Positions 17,757 through 25,939 of a stretch of DNA of 40,189 nt are shown here, piece by piece (the first letter of the stretch is position 1; each line of letters begins with the position of its first letter). Below the pieces are notes generated by a model that worked only from the letters and a program-made list of their open reading frames with translations, had not been told where the DNA came from and searched no databases. The stretch is taken from contig ONGB01000014.1 in NCBI GenBank assembly GCA_900317295.1, forward strand, positions 1 through 40,189. Reading direction: 5' to 3'. This DNA is from an uncultured Erysipelotrichaceae bacterium (lineage in GTDB: Bacteria > Bacillota_I > Bacilli_A > RFN20 > CAG-826). The translations under genes were made by a program, and so were the position numbers.

Positions 17757-18788
17757 TTAGATGATGGTTTTATTTTTTCCGGTCTTTTTGCCGTTATACA
17801 TTTTCTGGTCGGCGAGTTCGACCCACCGTTCTAGTTCCAATCCGTTCATGTATTTCGCGGCCCCGATGGTGATGGTGAGGTGGATCTTCCTGCCTTCGTA
17901 TTCCATTTCCTCGGTTTCAATGACCTTGCGGAATTCTTCCAGCCTATCCAGGGCGGGTTTTTGCGGCTTGTCGTCCAAGACCGCGACGAATTCTTCTCCG
18001 CCATAACGGCAGACGAACGCGTCTTCAAGGGATTGGGCGGCGACTTCGGCGACCCTTTTTAAGACGATGTCCCCCGCCGCATGGCCACAGGTGTCGTTAA
18101 TGACCTTGAAGTCATCGATATCAAACAAAGCCAAGACCTTCGTGGATTTGTCCTTCTCCGCATCGAAAAAGTCATAAAGCCCATAACGGTTGCTAATCTG
18201 GGTGAGCTCGTCGGTGCGGGATTCGCTGATAATCTTCTTTTCCAAGGAAAGCGCGTATCTCAAGAAGATGGAAAGGAAGCCGGAGATGATGAGGAAAACG
18301 ATTACCGCGTGGGTGGTGAACAAAGTGAGTTCCAACCAAGCGTCCACTTCGTAATACGGCTTGTTGAATTTGGTAACGAAATATAGGGTTAGGTAGATCG
18401 CCATAGAAAGGCCGACCCAAAGAAAAGACCCCTTGATGTTCTTTTTCGTGGAAAAATAGGTGGCGAAGAACGATACGACGCAGAACCCAATCAAGAAGAA
18501 GTGGAATCCCGTCGAGAAGCCTAGCATCAACGTAGCCAAGATAATGAAAGCGAAGAACTCGTTTCCCACGCTTAAGGCGTAGATGAAGTACTTTTTGAAT
18601 TTGATCAGCAGGAAGAAGAGCAAATAAAGGGCGATGATCCCCGCGACCACATAGACCATGACGTAAATCTTGGCCACTAGGAAAAGAACCAAATAAAAGG
18701 CGTGCAGGAACAGATACATAATGTTCGCCGCGTAACATGTTCTGCCGATCGTTTTATAACGCCGGGCTTTCTCGTTGGTGGTTGGCAT
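17757..18788 (-). CDS. Membrane diguanylate cyclase (GGDEF domain)
   Basis: The 343-residue protein has about six membrane helices in residues 20-190 with short loops, then a cytoplasmic GGDEF domain. LALFDIDDFKVINDTCGHAAGDIVL and RYGGEEF (GGEEF at 263-267) carry the metal- and GTP-binding residues, so it should make cyclic-di-GMP. The RxxD inhibitory site expected five residues before GGEEF is absent (LEDA), so product inhibition through that site is unlikely. It is the only cyclase in the window and sits among three HD-GYP genes. The N-terminal membrane region has no obvious extracellular sensor domain and may sense membrane state or a small molecule. Confidence 0.92.
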   Translation of the reverse strand: MPTTNEKARRYKTIGRTCYAANIMYLFLHAFYLVLFLVAKIYVMVYVVAGIIALYLLFFLLIKFKKYFIYALSVGNEFFAFIILATLMLGFSTGFHFFLIGFCVVSFFATYFSTKKNIKGSFLWVGLSMAIYLTLYFVTKFNKPYYEVDAWLELTLFTTHAVIVFLIISGFLSIFLRYALSLEKKIISESRTDELTQISNRYGLYDFFDAEKDKSTKVLALFDIDDFKVINDTCGHAAGDIVLKRVAEVAAQSLEDAFVCRYGGEEFVAVLDDKPQKPALDRLEEFRKVIETEEMEYEGRKIHLTITIGAAKYMNGLELERWVELADQKMYNGKKTGKNKTII

Positions 18789-18808
18789 TTTTTGGACTTC
18801 AATTTCTT

Positions 18809-18837
18809 ATTATAAGAAACCAAAAACAAAGTGTGAA
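18809..18837 (-). promoter_or_regulatory. Promoter of the GGDEF gene
   Basis: On the minus strand TTCACA (18837-18832) and TATAAT (18814-18809) are 17 bases apart. The leader would be about 13 nt, with no ribosome binding site before the ATG at 18788. Confidence 0.6.
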
Positions 18838-18919
18838 TATCCGGGACAAAGGCGCGTTATCGGCCTCGTTTTCGCTTCGCTTTGCTTTGGGGGGCTACAA
18901 AAGCAGACGGGCCGACCTT

Positions 18920-19447
18920 TTATTTCGTCAATTCATAGACATATAAAGTAACGGGCTCTGGCTTTAATGGCGAAGCGTGTTCCCGCCTTTCCGCCTTAAT
19001 GAAACGGAACCCGCATTTTTGGATCACGCGATTGCTGCCGATATTATCCACCGCCGCCTTGATGACTACCTTTTGGTAGCCAAGGCCAAAGAGGTGTCGG
19101 ACAAAGGCCTTGCAGACTTCGGTCATCAAGCCCTGGCCCCAAAGCCTTCTAGAGAGGCAATAACCGATTTCGGGCGCCCCGTCGACGTAGCCGACGACAT
19201 CGATCGACCCTTGGGGTTCGTCGTTTCCTTTCAAGGTAATGATGAACCGAACGGTGCTGGGATCTTTTTCTTCCGTGACCCATTTGCCCACGATCTCCCT
19301 GGTCACTTCGACGCTTTCGTGAGGCGTCCAAGTTAAATACTTGGTGACCTCAGGGTCGCTGGCCCAGTTTCGAAACATCGGTTCTGCGTCTTCTTTTTTC
19401 GGCTTCCTAAGAACGCACCTATCCGTGACTAATATTTTGTAATCCAT
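18920..19447 (-). CDS. GNAT-family N-acetyltransferase, RimJ/RimL-like
   Basis: The 175-residue protein begins DYKILVTDRCVLRKPKKEDAEPMFRNWASDPEVTKYLTW, the usual opening of RimJ/RimL-type acetyltransferases, and has the acetyl-CoA-binding region IGYCLSRRLWGQGLMTEVCKAF and DNIGSNRVIQKCGF. It should transfer acetyl from acetyl-CoA to an amine on a protein or small molecule in the cytoplasm. The open frame continues 20 codons upstream, but family alignment favours the ATG at 19447. TAGTAT lies 7 bases before that ATG, suggesting a leaderless message. The gene interrupts the cyclic-di-GMP gene cluster without an obvious link to it. Confidence 0.85.
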   Translation of the reverse strand: MDYKILVTDRCVLRKPKKEDAEPMFRNWASDPEVTKYLTWTPHESVEVTREIVGKWVTEEKDPSTVRFIITLKGNDEPQGSIDVVGYVDGAPEIGYCLSRRLWGQGLMTEVCKAFVRHLFGLGYQKVVIKAAVDNIGSNRVIQKCGFRFIKAERREHASPLKPEPVTLYVYELTK

Positions 19448-19454
19448 GTGCAAA

Positions 19455-19486
19455 ATACTACAGAATTCGGCTCCGAATAGCATTAA
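19455..19486 (-). promoter_or_regulatory. -10 box and palindrome upstream of the GNAT gene
   Basis: TAGTAT (minus, 19460-19455) ends 7 bases before the ATG. Just upstream is a perfect palindrome, ATTCGG-CT-CCGAAT, in the expected spacer/-35 region, a candidate operator. Confidence 0.35.
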
Positions 19487-19596
19487 CGAAAAACCGTAAA
19501 GGCGCAAGGCAAAGCTAGGCTTCGCCCGCCGAAAATCAGAGACGAAAAATTTAGAAAATAGTACCTATTTTCAAAATTCGTTATATAGTTGTAGGC

Positions 19597-20472
19597 ATGG
19601 AACCCTTACATGTCGTGATTCTTTCGCTCATTATCGTTGGCGCCTTGCTCATGGTCGCTAACATCGTCTTTTACATTCGCATGATGCTGCGGATGAGAGA
19701 CGTTATTTCCGGCGGCGTTAGAAGGGACAACATCATGGTGAGCTTTGGTCTCGTCTTATTGATCTTCTTCTTGGGCGGATACATCTTCGTCGGCATATAC
19801 GCCGATCCGCACTTGGTCACCAGCTTAATCTTGTTCTTCGGCAGCTTGTTTGTTTCCGTGGTCATCGTTTTGTTGACCAGGTTGTTGCGAACATCCAAAG
19901 AAAGGTCGTTAGAAATCACTGAGGTTTTGGCGGACATCATCGATACGCGCGGTCAGCATAACGAAGGCCACGTTTTGCATGTCAAAAACCTAATGGACCT
20001 GTTCTATAAACATCTTCCAAGGAACATCCAAGGCGAATATAGCTTGGTCAGCATAGAATACGCCGCGCTGCTTCATGATGTTGGCAGATCCAGCATTCCT
20101 CAGGAAATCGTGGATAAAGCAGGGGAACTAACCCCCGAAGAAGAGGAGATTGTGCGGGCCCACCCTCAAGTGACCGTTCGTCTATTAAGGGGCGTCAAGT
20201 CGTTTGATTACATCAGCGATTGGCTTTTATATCATCACGAAAAAGTCGATGGCACCGGCTACTACTTTAAAAAAGGCGATACCATCCCCTTGCCTAGCAA
20301 AATGCTCGCCATCTGCGACGCCTATTCCAAACTGATCAAGGATATGGACCACGATGCGGCGATCGCCGCAATTCAAGACGGGGTCAACAAAGACTTCGAC
20401 GAGGAATTGGTCCATATCTTCGTCAGCATCCCCAAAGAGGACGTTTTGGCTTGCCTGCCCAAAAGAAAATGA
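19597..20472 (+). CDS. Membrane HD-GYP-related protein with altered motif residues
   Basis: The 291-residue protein has three membrane helices in roughly residues 5-95, then a cytoplasmic HD-GYP-like domain. LADIIDTRGQHNEGHVLHV matches the domain start. His160-Asp161 lies in LLHDVGR, where arginine replaces the usual lysine, and HHEKVDGTGYYFKKGDTIP has GYY (221-223) instead of GYP. These changes could weaken cyclic-di-GMP hydrolysis or alter specificity, so a regulatory or binding role is possible. A TATAGT box 7 bases before the ATG suggests a leaderless message. The stop codon overlaps the ATG of the permease/HD-GYP gene (ATGA), so the two are translationally coupled and probably work together. 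Confidence 0.85.
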   Translation: MEPLHVVILSLIIVGALLMVANIVFYIRMMLRMRDVISGGVRRDNIMVSFGLVLLIFFLGGYIFVGIYADPHLVTSLILFFGSLFVSVVIVLLTRLLRTSKERSLEITEVLADIIDTRGQHNEGHVLHVKNLMDLFYKHLPRNIQGEYSLVSIEYAALLHDVGRSSIPQEIVDKAGELTPEEEEIVRAHPQVTVRLLRGVKSFDYISDWLLYHHEKVDGTGYYFKKGDTIPLPSKMLAICDAYSKLIKDMDHDAAIAAIQDGVNKDFDEELVHIFVSIPKEDVLACLPKRK

Positions 20473-22715
20473 GTCATACGAAATCCAGTAAATCGATATC
20501 CGCTTTGGGGGCGTTCTCCCTATCCATCGGCACGGCGATCGGATGGGGCTCGTTCGTCGTTACGGGCAGCTCTTTTTTAAGCAAGGCCGGCCCTCTGGGA
20601 AGCGTAATCGGCATTGTTGTCGGCACCTTGATCATGTTGGTGATCGCATATAACTACCACTATATGATCAACAAATATCCTGACAGCAATGGGGGTATTT
20701 ACACTTACGCCAAAAACACATTGGGAGGCGACCACGCCTTCTTGGTAGCGTGGTTTTTAATCATCACCTATGCCGCGATTTTGTGGGCAAACGTATCTTC
20801 TTTCGCTTTATTTGCTAGGTACGTATTCGGCTCCACCTTCCAATTCGGGTTCCATTATGTGCTAGGCGGATACGATGTTTGGCTAGGCGAAATCCTATTA
20901 TCGCTGTTTTTCTTGTTGCTGTTCGGCGGCATTTGCCTGCTGAAAAGGAAAATAACGGCGGGGGTCCAGTCGGGCTTGGTCTTAATATTCATATCTTTGA
21001 TTGTGGCCGGCTTTATTGTCGCCGCGATCATGCATAAGGGCGGCTTCGAGTCCTATAAGCCGGACTTCGCCAACAACGGAAGCGGCGAATTCTCTCAGGT
21101 CGTTGGGGTTATCGGCATGATGCCCTGGGCATTTATTGGGTTTGAAAACATCTCCCACTCTTCCAAAAACTTCAAATTCAGGCACAAAAACGTCTTTAAG
21201 GTGCTGATCGCTTCCGTTGTCGTCACCGCGGTTATCTATATTTTGATTTGCATGCTGTCCATCAGCGTTTTCCCCAGCGAATACGCCAACTGGTATGAAT
21301 ACCTGACTTCTTCGTCCTCGCTAAGCGGCTTAGACGGCATCCCCGCCTTCTACGTCATGCATCGCTATTTAGGCACGTGGGGATTGGTGATGTTCGTCGT
21401 CGCCTTAAGCGCCATCATCATGACGAGCTTGATCGGCAATATCGTCGCCTTATCCAACCTAATCCAAACGATGTCCGAAGACCGCGTTTTCTTTAAGGGT
21501 TTTGCCAAATTGGATAAAAACGAGGCCCCGCGAAACGTCATCATCTTCATTCTTGTCGTGACGGCGTTGATGCTATTTTTCGGCAGGGTATTAATCGGTT
21601 GGATCGTCGATGTTAATACCTTCTGCGGCATCATTGTTTATACCTATATCTCCGCGATTAGTTTCACCCAGGCCAAAAAGGACAACAACCTAGAAGGCCT
21701 TATCTCGAGCATAGCGGGTTTGGTGCTTGGCGTGGGCTTTGCCATTTCCGTCGTGGCCAGCAGCTTCGTTAATGCCGATTACCTGGCAAAAGAATCCATC
21801 TTCATCTTCATTGTTTGGGCGGCGATCGGCTTTGGATATTACGGCTTTTTGGTCAAAAAAGACAAAAAGAGGATGTTCGGCAATTCCATGATTGCCCTGT
21901 TCGGCTTATTCGTCCTGATCGTTTTTGGCATCGCTTCTTGGTTGTTCAAAACCGCGACCGAGACTAGCGAGGTCAATGTAGGCGAAATCAGCTTTGCCCT
22001 CATCTTTAGTTCTTTATTAATCATCGGGACGCAATTTGTTTTCTTCTTTGTGTTCTCAACGGTCAAGAACCGAGAAATCAAGGTTCAGGATAAGTTGTTT
22101 TATGGCATGGCCACGATGGTCGAAGGAAGAGACAAATCCACGGGCGGTCACATCAAAAGAACGAGCGACGTCGTCAAGTTCTTGGTTCAAGAGATGATGG
22201 ACGATCCGTTATTGAACATCAGCTCCTCCTTTTCTCAAAGCGTCATCAAAAGCGCCCCTATGCACGATTTGGGCAAAATAACGATCGATGATGCGATATT
22301 GAGGAAACCGGGCAAATTCACCGACGAAGAATATGCCATTATGAAAACCCATTCCAAAGAAGGTTCCGTCATCGTCAATCAGATCTTAGAAGACGTCGTC
22401 GATAAGAGCTTTGAAGAAATTGCGGTCAACATTGCCCATTATCACCACGAAAGATGGGACGGCAAAGGCTATCCTAACGGCCTGAAAGGCGACGAAATAC
22501 CCTTAGAGGCCCGCATTATGGCTATCGCAGACGTTTATGATGCCCTGGTTAGCAAAAGGGTATACAAAGACGAATTCTCCTTTGACGACGCCAACAACAT
22601 CATTATTTCCAACATGGGGAAACAGTTCGATCCGGGCTTGGAAAAGTATTATGTCCGAGCCAGAAGCAAAATCGAAAACTATTATTCCGCGATAAGGAAC
22701 GGGAAAGAGAAATAA
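20469..22715 (+). CDS. APC-family amino-acid permease fused to an HD-GYP phosphodiesterase
   Basis: The 748-residue protein has two parts. Residues 1 to about 535 form an amino-acid/polyamine permease of the APC superfamily: FSLSIGTAIGWGSFVVTGS is the substrate-binding break of helix 1, and about 14 hydrophobic segments follow. From about residue 545 a full HD-GYP domain starts with MVEGRDKSTGGHIKRT. It has His599-Asp600 in MHDLGK, KPGKFTDEEY, HHERWDGKGYPNGLKGDEIP (GYP at 667-669) and ADVYDAL, all intact. The likely role is to couple amino-acid transport or sensing to cyclic-di-GMP breakdown at the membrane. The start is the ATG at 20469, inside the upstream stop; an earlier in-frame codon at 20451 exists. 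No ribosome binding site is visible, in keeping with coupling. Confidence 0.92.
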   Translation: MSHTKSSKSISALGAFSLSIGTAIGWGSFVVTGSSFLSKAGPLGSVIGIVVGTLIMLVIAYNYHYMINKYPDSNGGIYTYAKNTLGGDHAFLVAWFLIITYAAILWANVSSFALFARYVFGSTFQFGFHYVLGGYDVWLGEILLSLFFLLLFGGICLLKRKITAGVQSGLVLIFISLIVAGFIVAAIMHKGGFESYKPDFANNGSGEFSQVVGVIGMMPWAFIGFENISHSSKNFKFRHKNVFKVLIASVVVTAVIYILICMLSISVFPSEYANWYEYLTSSSSLSGLDGIPAFYVMHRYLGTWGLVMFVVALSAIIMTSLIGNIVALSNLIQTMSEDRVFFKGFAKLDKNEAPRNVIIFILVVTALMLFFGRVLIGWIVDVNTFCGIIVYTYISAISFTQAKKDNNLEGLISSIAGLVLGVGFAISVVASSFVNADYLAKESIFIFIVWAAIGFGYYGFLVKKDKKRMFGNSMIALFGLFVLIVFGIASWLFKTATETSEVNVGEISFALIFSSLLIIGTQFVFFFVFSTVKNREIKVQDKLFYGMATMVEGRDKSTGGHIKRTSDVVKFLVQEMMDDPLLNISSSFSQSVIKSAPMHDLGKITIDDAILRKPGKFTDEEYAIMKTHSKEGSVIVNQILEDVVDKSFEEIAVNIAHYHHERWDGKGYPNGLKGDEIPLEARIMAIADVYDALVSKRVYKDEFSFDDANNIIISNMGKQFDPGLEKYYVRARSKIENYYSAIRNGKEK

Positions 22716-22869
22716 CCGCTTGGTTGGGTCGCGGTCAAAATGTCCTGCCACGAGGTCGTGATTTTCATCCAAAGACAGTTGTCTTGGGAGAAGAGGGTAT
22801 AGTATTCCCCTGATAGAAAACGACGTCCGGATCTCGTGGATTGCTATTGGTTTTGCTAAGGATTTTCAT
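22682..22869 (-). pseudogene. Possible small coding remnant or short ORF
   Basis: In the gap after the permease gene, a 34-codon frame from ATG 22869 to TGA 22765 begins MKILSKTNSNPRDPDVVFYQG. The neighbouring frame continues with protein-like sequence (EYYTLFSQDNCLWMKITTSW) to a TAA at 22682. A single frame change after the YQG codons would join them into about 60 residues. CATAAT lies 6 bases before the ATG. No family is recognised and chance cannot be excluded. Confidence 0.2.
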
Positions 22870-22945
22870 GACCCCATTATGTCAAAAGCCAGGGTCGCAA
22901 AAATATGCAAAAATAGAGATGTCGGAATGCACTAAAAAGACACGT

Positions 22946-24331
22946 TTATTGAACGGGCGCCCCGCTGGGAGACGAGGAATCTGACGTGGTTTTCGGTTCC
23001 GCTTGTTGTTCCTGGGCCTTGAGCCTTTGTTCTCTTCTGGCCTTCCACGCGAGGAACCTTTCCTCCCGTTCTTTTAGCTGCTGTTCGAATTCCGGTTTGG
23101 GTCTCATTCCCAACTCATAGTCGAACCGCGTTCCGTATTTGGTGAGCCGCGCCGCGAAACGCTCGATGATCCTGGAGAGGAGTCGGTCGTTCCAATCCGC
23201 CGGTTCCAAGACAACGACTTTTTCGAAAGCCCGGCTTTCCCAATACCATTTTTCGAAAGCCCCGTAGCAGCACTCGACTTTGACGACGGCGTCTTGGACG
23301 GCAATAAAGTCCTCTGAACCATCGAGGTGTTTTCTTTTGACCCGCCTTTCCTGCAAAGCATATTTCATGTCACCTTCTTTGAAAAAGGCTTCGAATTTTG
23401 CCTTCATTTCGGGAATGGCTTCCAAATCGAGGCCGGCACAGAACTTGAAGGTGACGGTGGTTTTCCTGTGCCCTGCTTGTCCCTTGAAATAAGAGGTATA
23501 CCAATCATCGATGGTTCGGGGGCCTTTTAGTTCGAAAATGGGCTCCTCCATCGGAGGAAAGGGACTATATAGATCATTTAGGACGACATTGTTCGCGTTC
23601 GTGATGACTGCGTTTTTGTAGTCGGGCATATAGATGCACACCTTGGTGGATTTCGCCGTTTGCGTCACCTCATAGACGTAGCCGGCATAATACCCTGGAT
23701 AAATCGGTTTAACCCTCTTTCTTTCGCGCTCCGCCATGACCGGGGGCAGTCTAAGGGGCGTCGATAAAACGACATCATCTGGGTCCGGCCTTCGGTTCAG
23801 TTTGAAATAGAAGCGGGCCTTGTTATCCCTGAGCCAGATGAGTTTGTCGATCATACCCATCTGGGCGTCCGTAATGTGGCGCTTAACCATGGAGGGGGTT
23901 TTATGGAGGATACCCAGCACCTGTTTCTTCTTTTCTTGGTCCGTCGCTTTATCCAAAAAACTTCCGATCAACTGATCCGATGCCTTTTCGGTGAGGCCGC
24001 CATAGTCTTTGACCGCATAGGCGATCTTTTTGATTTCTATGTCGCTGAAGAGATTCTTCTTTACAAAATAACGTGGTTTGTTTCCGACCCGAACGACCGT
24101 GTACGGGATAACGCCGGGGTAGTCACGGGTGAATTCGACAAGGTCGTCAAAGATGTCGTTGGCCTTCCTTCGATCCACGAATTCGTTGAAATGCTCCATA
24201 GCATAGGCCTGGAGTTCAACGGTCTTCGATGTGCGTTTTTCGCTAGGGCAGTTGTCCAAGAGGTAGTTTAGGGCGATGAACATCTCTAACCTCGTCGCAT
24301 GGGATTGCTTCCCGTTATATTTATAATCCAT
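22946..24331 (-). CDS. WYL-domain-type transcriptional regulator
   Basis: The 461-residue protein starts with a winged helix-turn-helix-like region (RLEMFIALNYLLDN, then VDRRKANDIFDDLVEFTRDY), followed by YFVKKNLFSDIEIKKIAYAVKD, the transition seen in WYL regulators. A central beta-rich region (YYAGYVYEVTQTAKSTKVCIYMPDYKNAVI) fits the WYL fold, and the C-terminal WESRAFEKVVVLEPADWNDRLL fits the WCX extension. A charged, low-complexity tail of about 50 residues ends the protein. WYL regulators bind nucleic-acid-type ligands and often control stress or defence genes. The gene has a good AGGAGG site and lies downstream of the FtsH-like gene with its own promoter sharing a sequence with that gene. 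Confidence 0.6.
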   Translation of the reverse strand: MDYKYNGKQSHATRLEMFIALNYLLDNCPSEKRTSKTVELQAYAMEHFNEFVDRRKANDIFDDLVEFTRDYPGVIPYTVVRVGNKPRYFVKKNLFSDIEIKKIAYAVKDYGGLTEKASDQLIGSFLDKATDQEKKKQVLGILHKTPSMVKRHITDAQMGMIDKLIWLRDNKARFYFKLNRRPDPDDVVLSTPLRLPPVMAERERKRVKPIYPGYYAGYVYEVTQTAKSTKVCIYMPDYKNAVITNANNVVLNDLYSPFPPMEEPIFELKGPRTIDDWYTSYFKGQAGHRKTTVTFKFCAGLDLEAIPEMKAKFEAFFKEGDMKYALQERRVKRKHLDGSEDFIAVQDAVVKVECCYGAFEKWYWESRAFEKVVVLEPADWNDRLLSRIIERFAARLTKYGTRFDYELGMRPKPEFEQQLKEREERFLAWKARREQRLKAQEQQAEPKTTSDSSSPSGAPVQ

Positions 24332-24359
24332 GCACGTCCCTCCTATTTTCCGTTTTGCG

Positions 24360-24375
24360 GCCCTATTATGCGGTG
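24360..24375 (-). promoter_or_regulatory. Shared promoter element, WYL gene copy
   Basis: The plus strand reads GCCCTATTATGCGGTG; on the minus strand it contains a CATAAT -10 box. The same 16 bases with one change occur before the FtsH-like gene. It ends 28 bases before the ATG at 24331, which has its own ribosome binding site. Confidence 0.5.
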
Positions 24376-24429
24376 GCGAAAAACCCTCTTCATGATATCA
24401 CGATTTTTGTTCAAACCTTCGCACATTAT

Positions 24430-24458
24430 AAAAAGGCCCCCTAGCGAAAGCGAGGCCT
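24430..24458 (-). terminator. Terminator after the FtsH-like gene
   Basis: On the minus strand AGGCC pairs with GGCCT, with an inner CGC/GCG around a TTTC-type loop, followed by TTTTTA. A second GC-rich hairpin (CTCCCC/GGGGAG, about 24478-24495) lies between it and the stop codon. Confidence 0.65.
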
Positions 24459-24497
24459 CTTTGATTCTCATCAGACCTCCCCAGTTGGGGGGAGATC

Positions 24498-25922
24498 CTA
24501 TCCGATAACGGACAGAATCTCCGACGACTTAAGGTGCTTTTTCTCAAAGAGAAGCTGACCCAAGGCGATGATTTGCGAACGATGTTCTTTGATGTATTTG
24601 GAGGTCTCTTTTTCGCATTTTCTGAGAAGTTTCTCGATTTTCTTCTCCATTTTCCTGCGTTTGACCACCGTGTCGGCGCGGGCGCCGGGCCTGAGGAGGG
24701 GGAGAGTTTCCCAACAGGACGAATACCCCACCATATTAATTAAGTTGTAAGCGTCCATCCTCGCGCGTTGGAGGTCCTGGTCGCAACCGCGAGAACCGCG
24801 GCCACAGAGAAGCTTTTGGGCGAGGATTCCCGCCATCGAGATTTTGATGTCGGCCAGCACTTTGTCATACGGCCAGAAGCCCTCCACCACCTGTTTCGCG
24901 TGGAAGGCGCCGGAAGCGCCGGAGATGTTAAGCCTATTGATAGAGAAGAATTGTGGGAAAGCTTTCGCCACAACTGCGTGGCCGGCCTCATGGATGGCTA
25001 CTTCCAGGTTATCTTCCCTTGGCGCCTCTTTGATGCGGTCGGTGACGTTATAGATGGAGGCGTCGATCATCTCGGAAGTGATGTTCTCGAAGCCGTTCCT
25101 AAGAACGATGTCGTTCACCATCGCCTTCACCCCGGCGCAGCTGACCCCGTTAAGCGACAACGCCACCCCTTCTTCATCGAAGTCTTCCGGAAGAGCGAGG
25201 TTAAATTCCTTGAAATGCTTCTTAAGGAGGTTTACCGCCTCTTCGCCCGTGGGGTAAGGGATATTAATAAGCTTTTCGAGGCGCCCATTTCGCATTAACG
25301 CGTCGGGGATCTCCCCCATTTCGTTGGTCGCGGCCAAGACGAGGATGTCGTCGCTCGATTCAACCCCATCGAGGTTCTCCTGAAGGACCCGGATCACCCT
25401 TCTCTCTTTGTTGATGAGCAGGTCCAATTCGTCCAAGACGATGATGGCGTGGCCGGCCTCCCTGGCTTTTCTGAAAGTCTCGACGATGCCTTCGGCAACA
25501 TTGCTTTGCTCGCCTTGAAAGACGAAGACGGGGGCCTCGCAGCAGCGAATGATTTCTTTGATGAGCAGCGACTTGCCGTTGCCGGGATCGCCAAAGAGAA
25601 TGACCCCGCGCGGGATGGATACGCCCCTCTTCTTCAATTCTTCCGAGCGCTTGAACCAGTCGACGACGGCAAGCAGCTCTTTCTTTTGGCTTTCGTGGCC
25701 AACTACCTTGCCCAAGGGCTCCTCGCCCTCTTCAAGCTTCGAGGCGTTGATGAGTTGATAGGGGCCGGGCCCCTTTTCGTTGTTTGGTTCGCCTTCGGCG
25801 GCGGGGTTGGGGCGCTTGCCTCCCCCATACGCTTTCGCGACCTCCTCGAAGCTCAGCAGATCTTCGTCGTCCTCTTGAATCACCTCGTTTTCCTCATTGG
25901 TTGGTTTAATGAATTCCAGCAT
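24498..25922 (-). CDS. Soluble FtsH-like AAA ATPase with M41 peptidase domain
   Basis: From the ATG at 25922 the protein has 474 residues. An acidic N-terminal 60 residues without any membrane helix is followed by an AAA domain: Walker A GDPGNGKS, Walker B AIIVLDELDLL, sensor LAATNEMGEIP and an arginine-rich MRNGRLEK region. A peptidase M41 domain follows with HEAGHAVVA (two zinc histidines and the catalytic Glu) and DQDLQRARMDAYNL for the third ligand. FtsH proper has two N-terminal helices; their absence points to a cytoplasmic protease. The start is set by a perfect AGAGGAGG site 7 bases away, although the frame stays open 54 codons further up. The targets are unknown; the WYL regulator downstream is an obvious candidate partner. 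Confidence 0.88.
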   Translation of the reverse strand: MLEFIKPTNEENEVIQEDDEDLLSFEEVAKAYGGGKRPNPAAEGEPNNEKGPGPYQLINASKLEEGEEPLGKVVGHESQKKELLAVVDWFKRSEELKKRGVSIPRGVILFGDPGNGKSLLIKEIIRCCEAPVFVFQGEQSNVAEGIVETFRKAREAGHAIIVLDELDLLINKERRVIRVLQENLDGVESSDDILVLAATNEMGEIPDALMRNGRLEKLINIPYPTGEEAVNLLKKHFKEFNLALPEDFDEEGVALSLNGVSCAGVKAMVNDIVLRNGFENITSEMIDASIYNVTDRIKEAPREDNLEVAIHEAGHAVVAKAFPQFFSINRLNISGASGAFHAKQVVEGFWPYDKVLADIKISMAGILAQKLLCGRGSRGCDQDLQRARMDAYNLINMVGYSSCWETLPLLRPGARADTVVKRRKMEKKIEKLLRKCEKETSKYIKEHRSQIIALGQLLFEKKHLKSSEILSVIG

Positions 25923-25939
25923 ATTCTTTCCTCCTCTGA

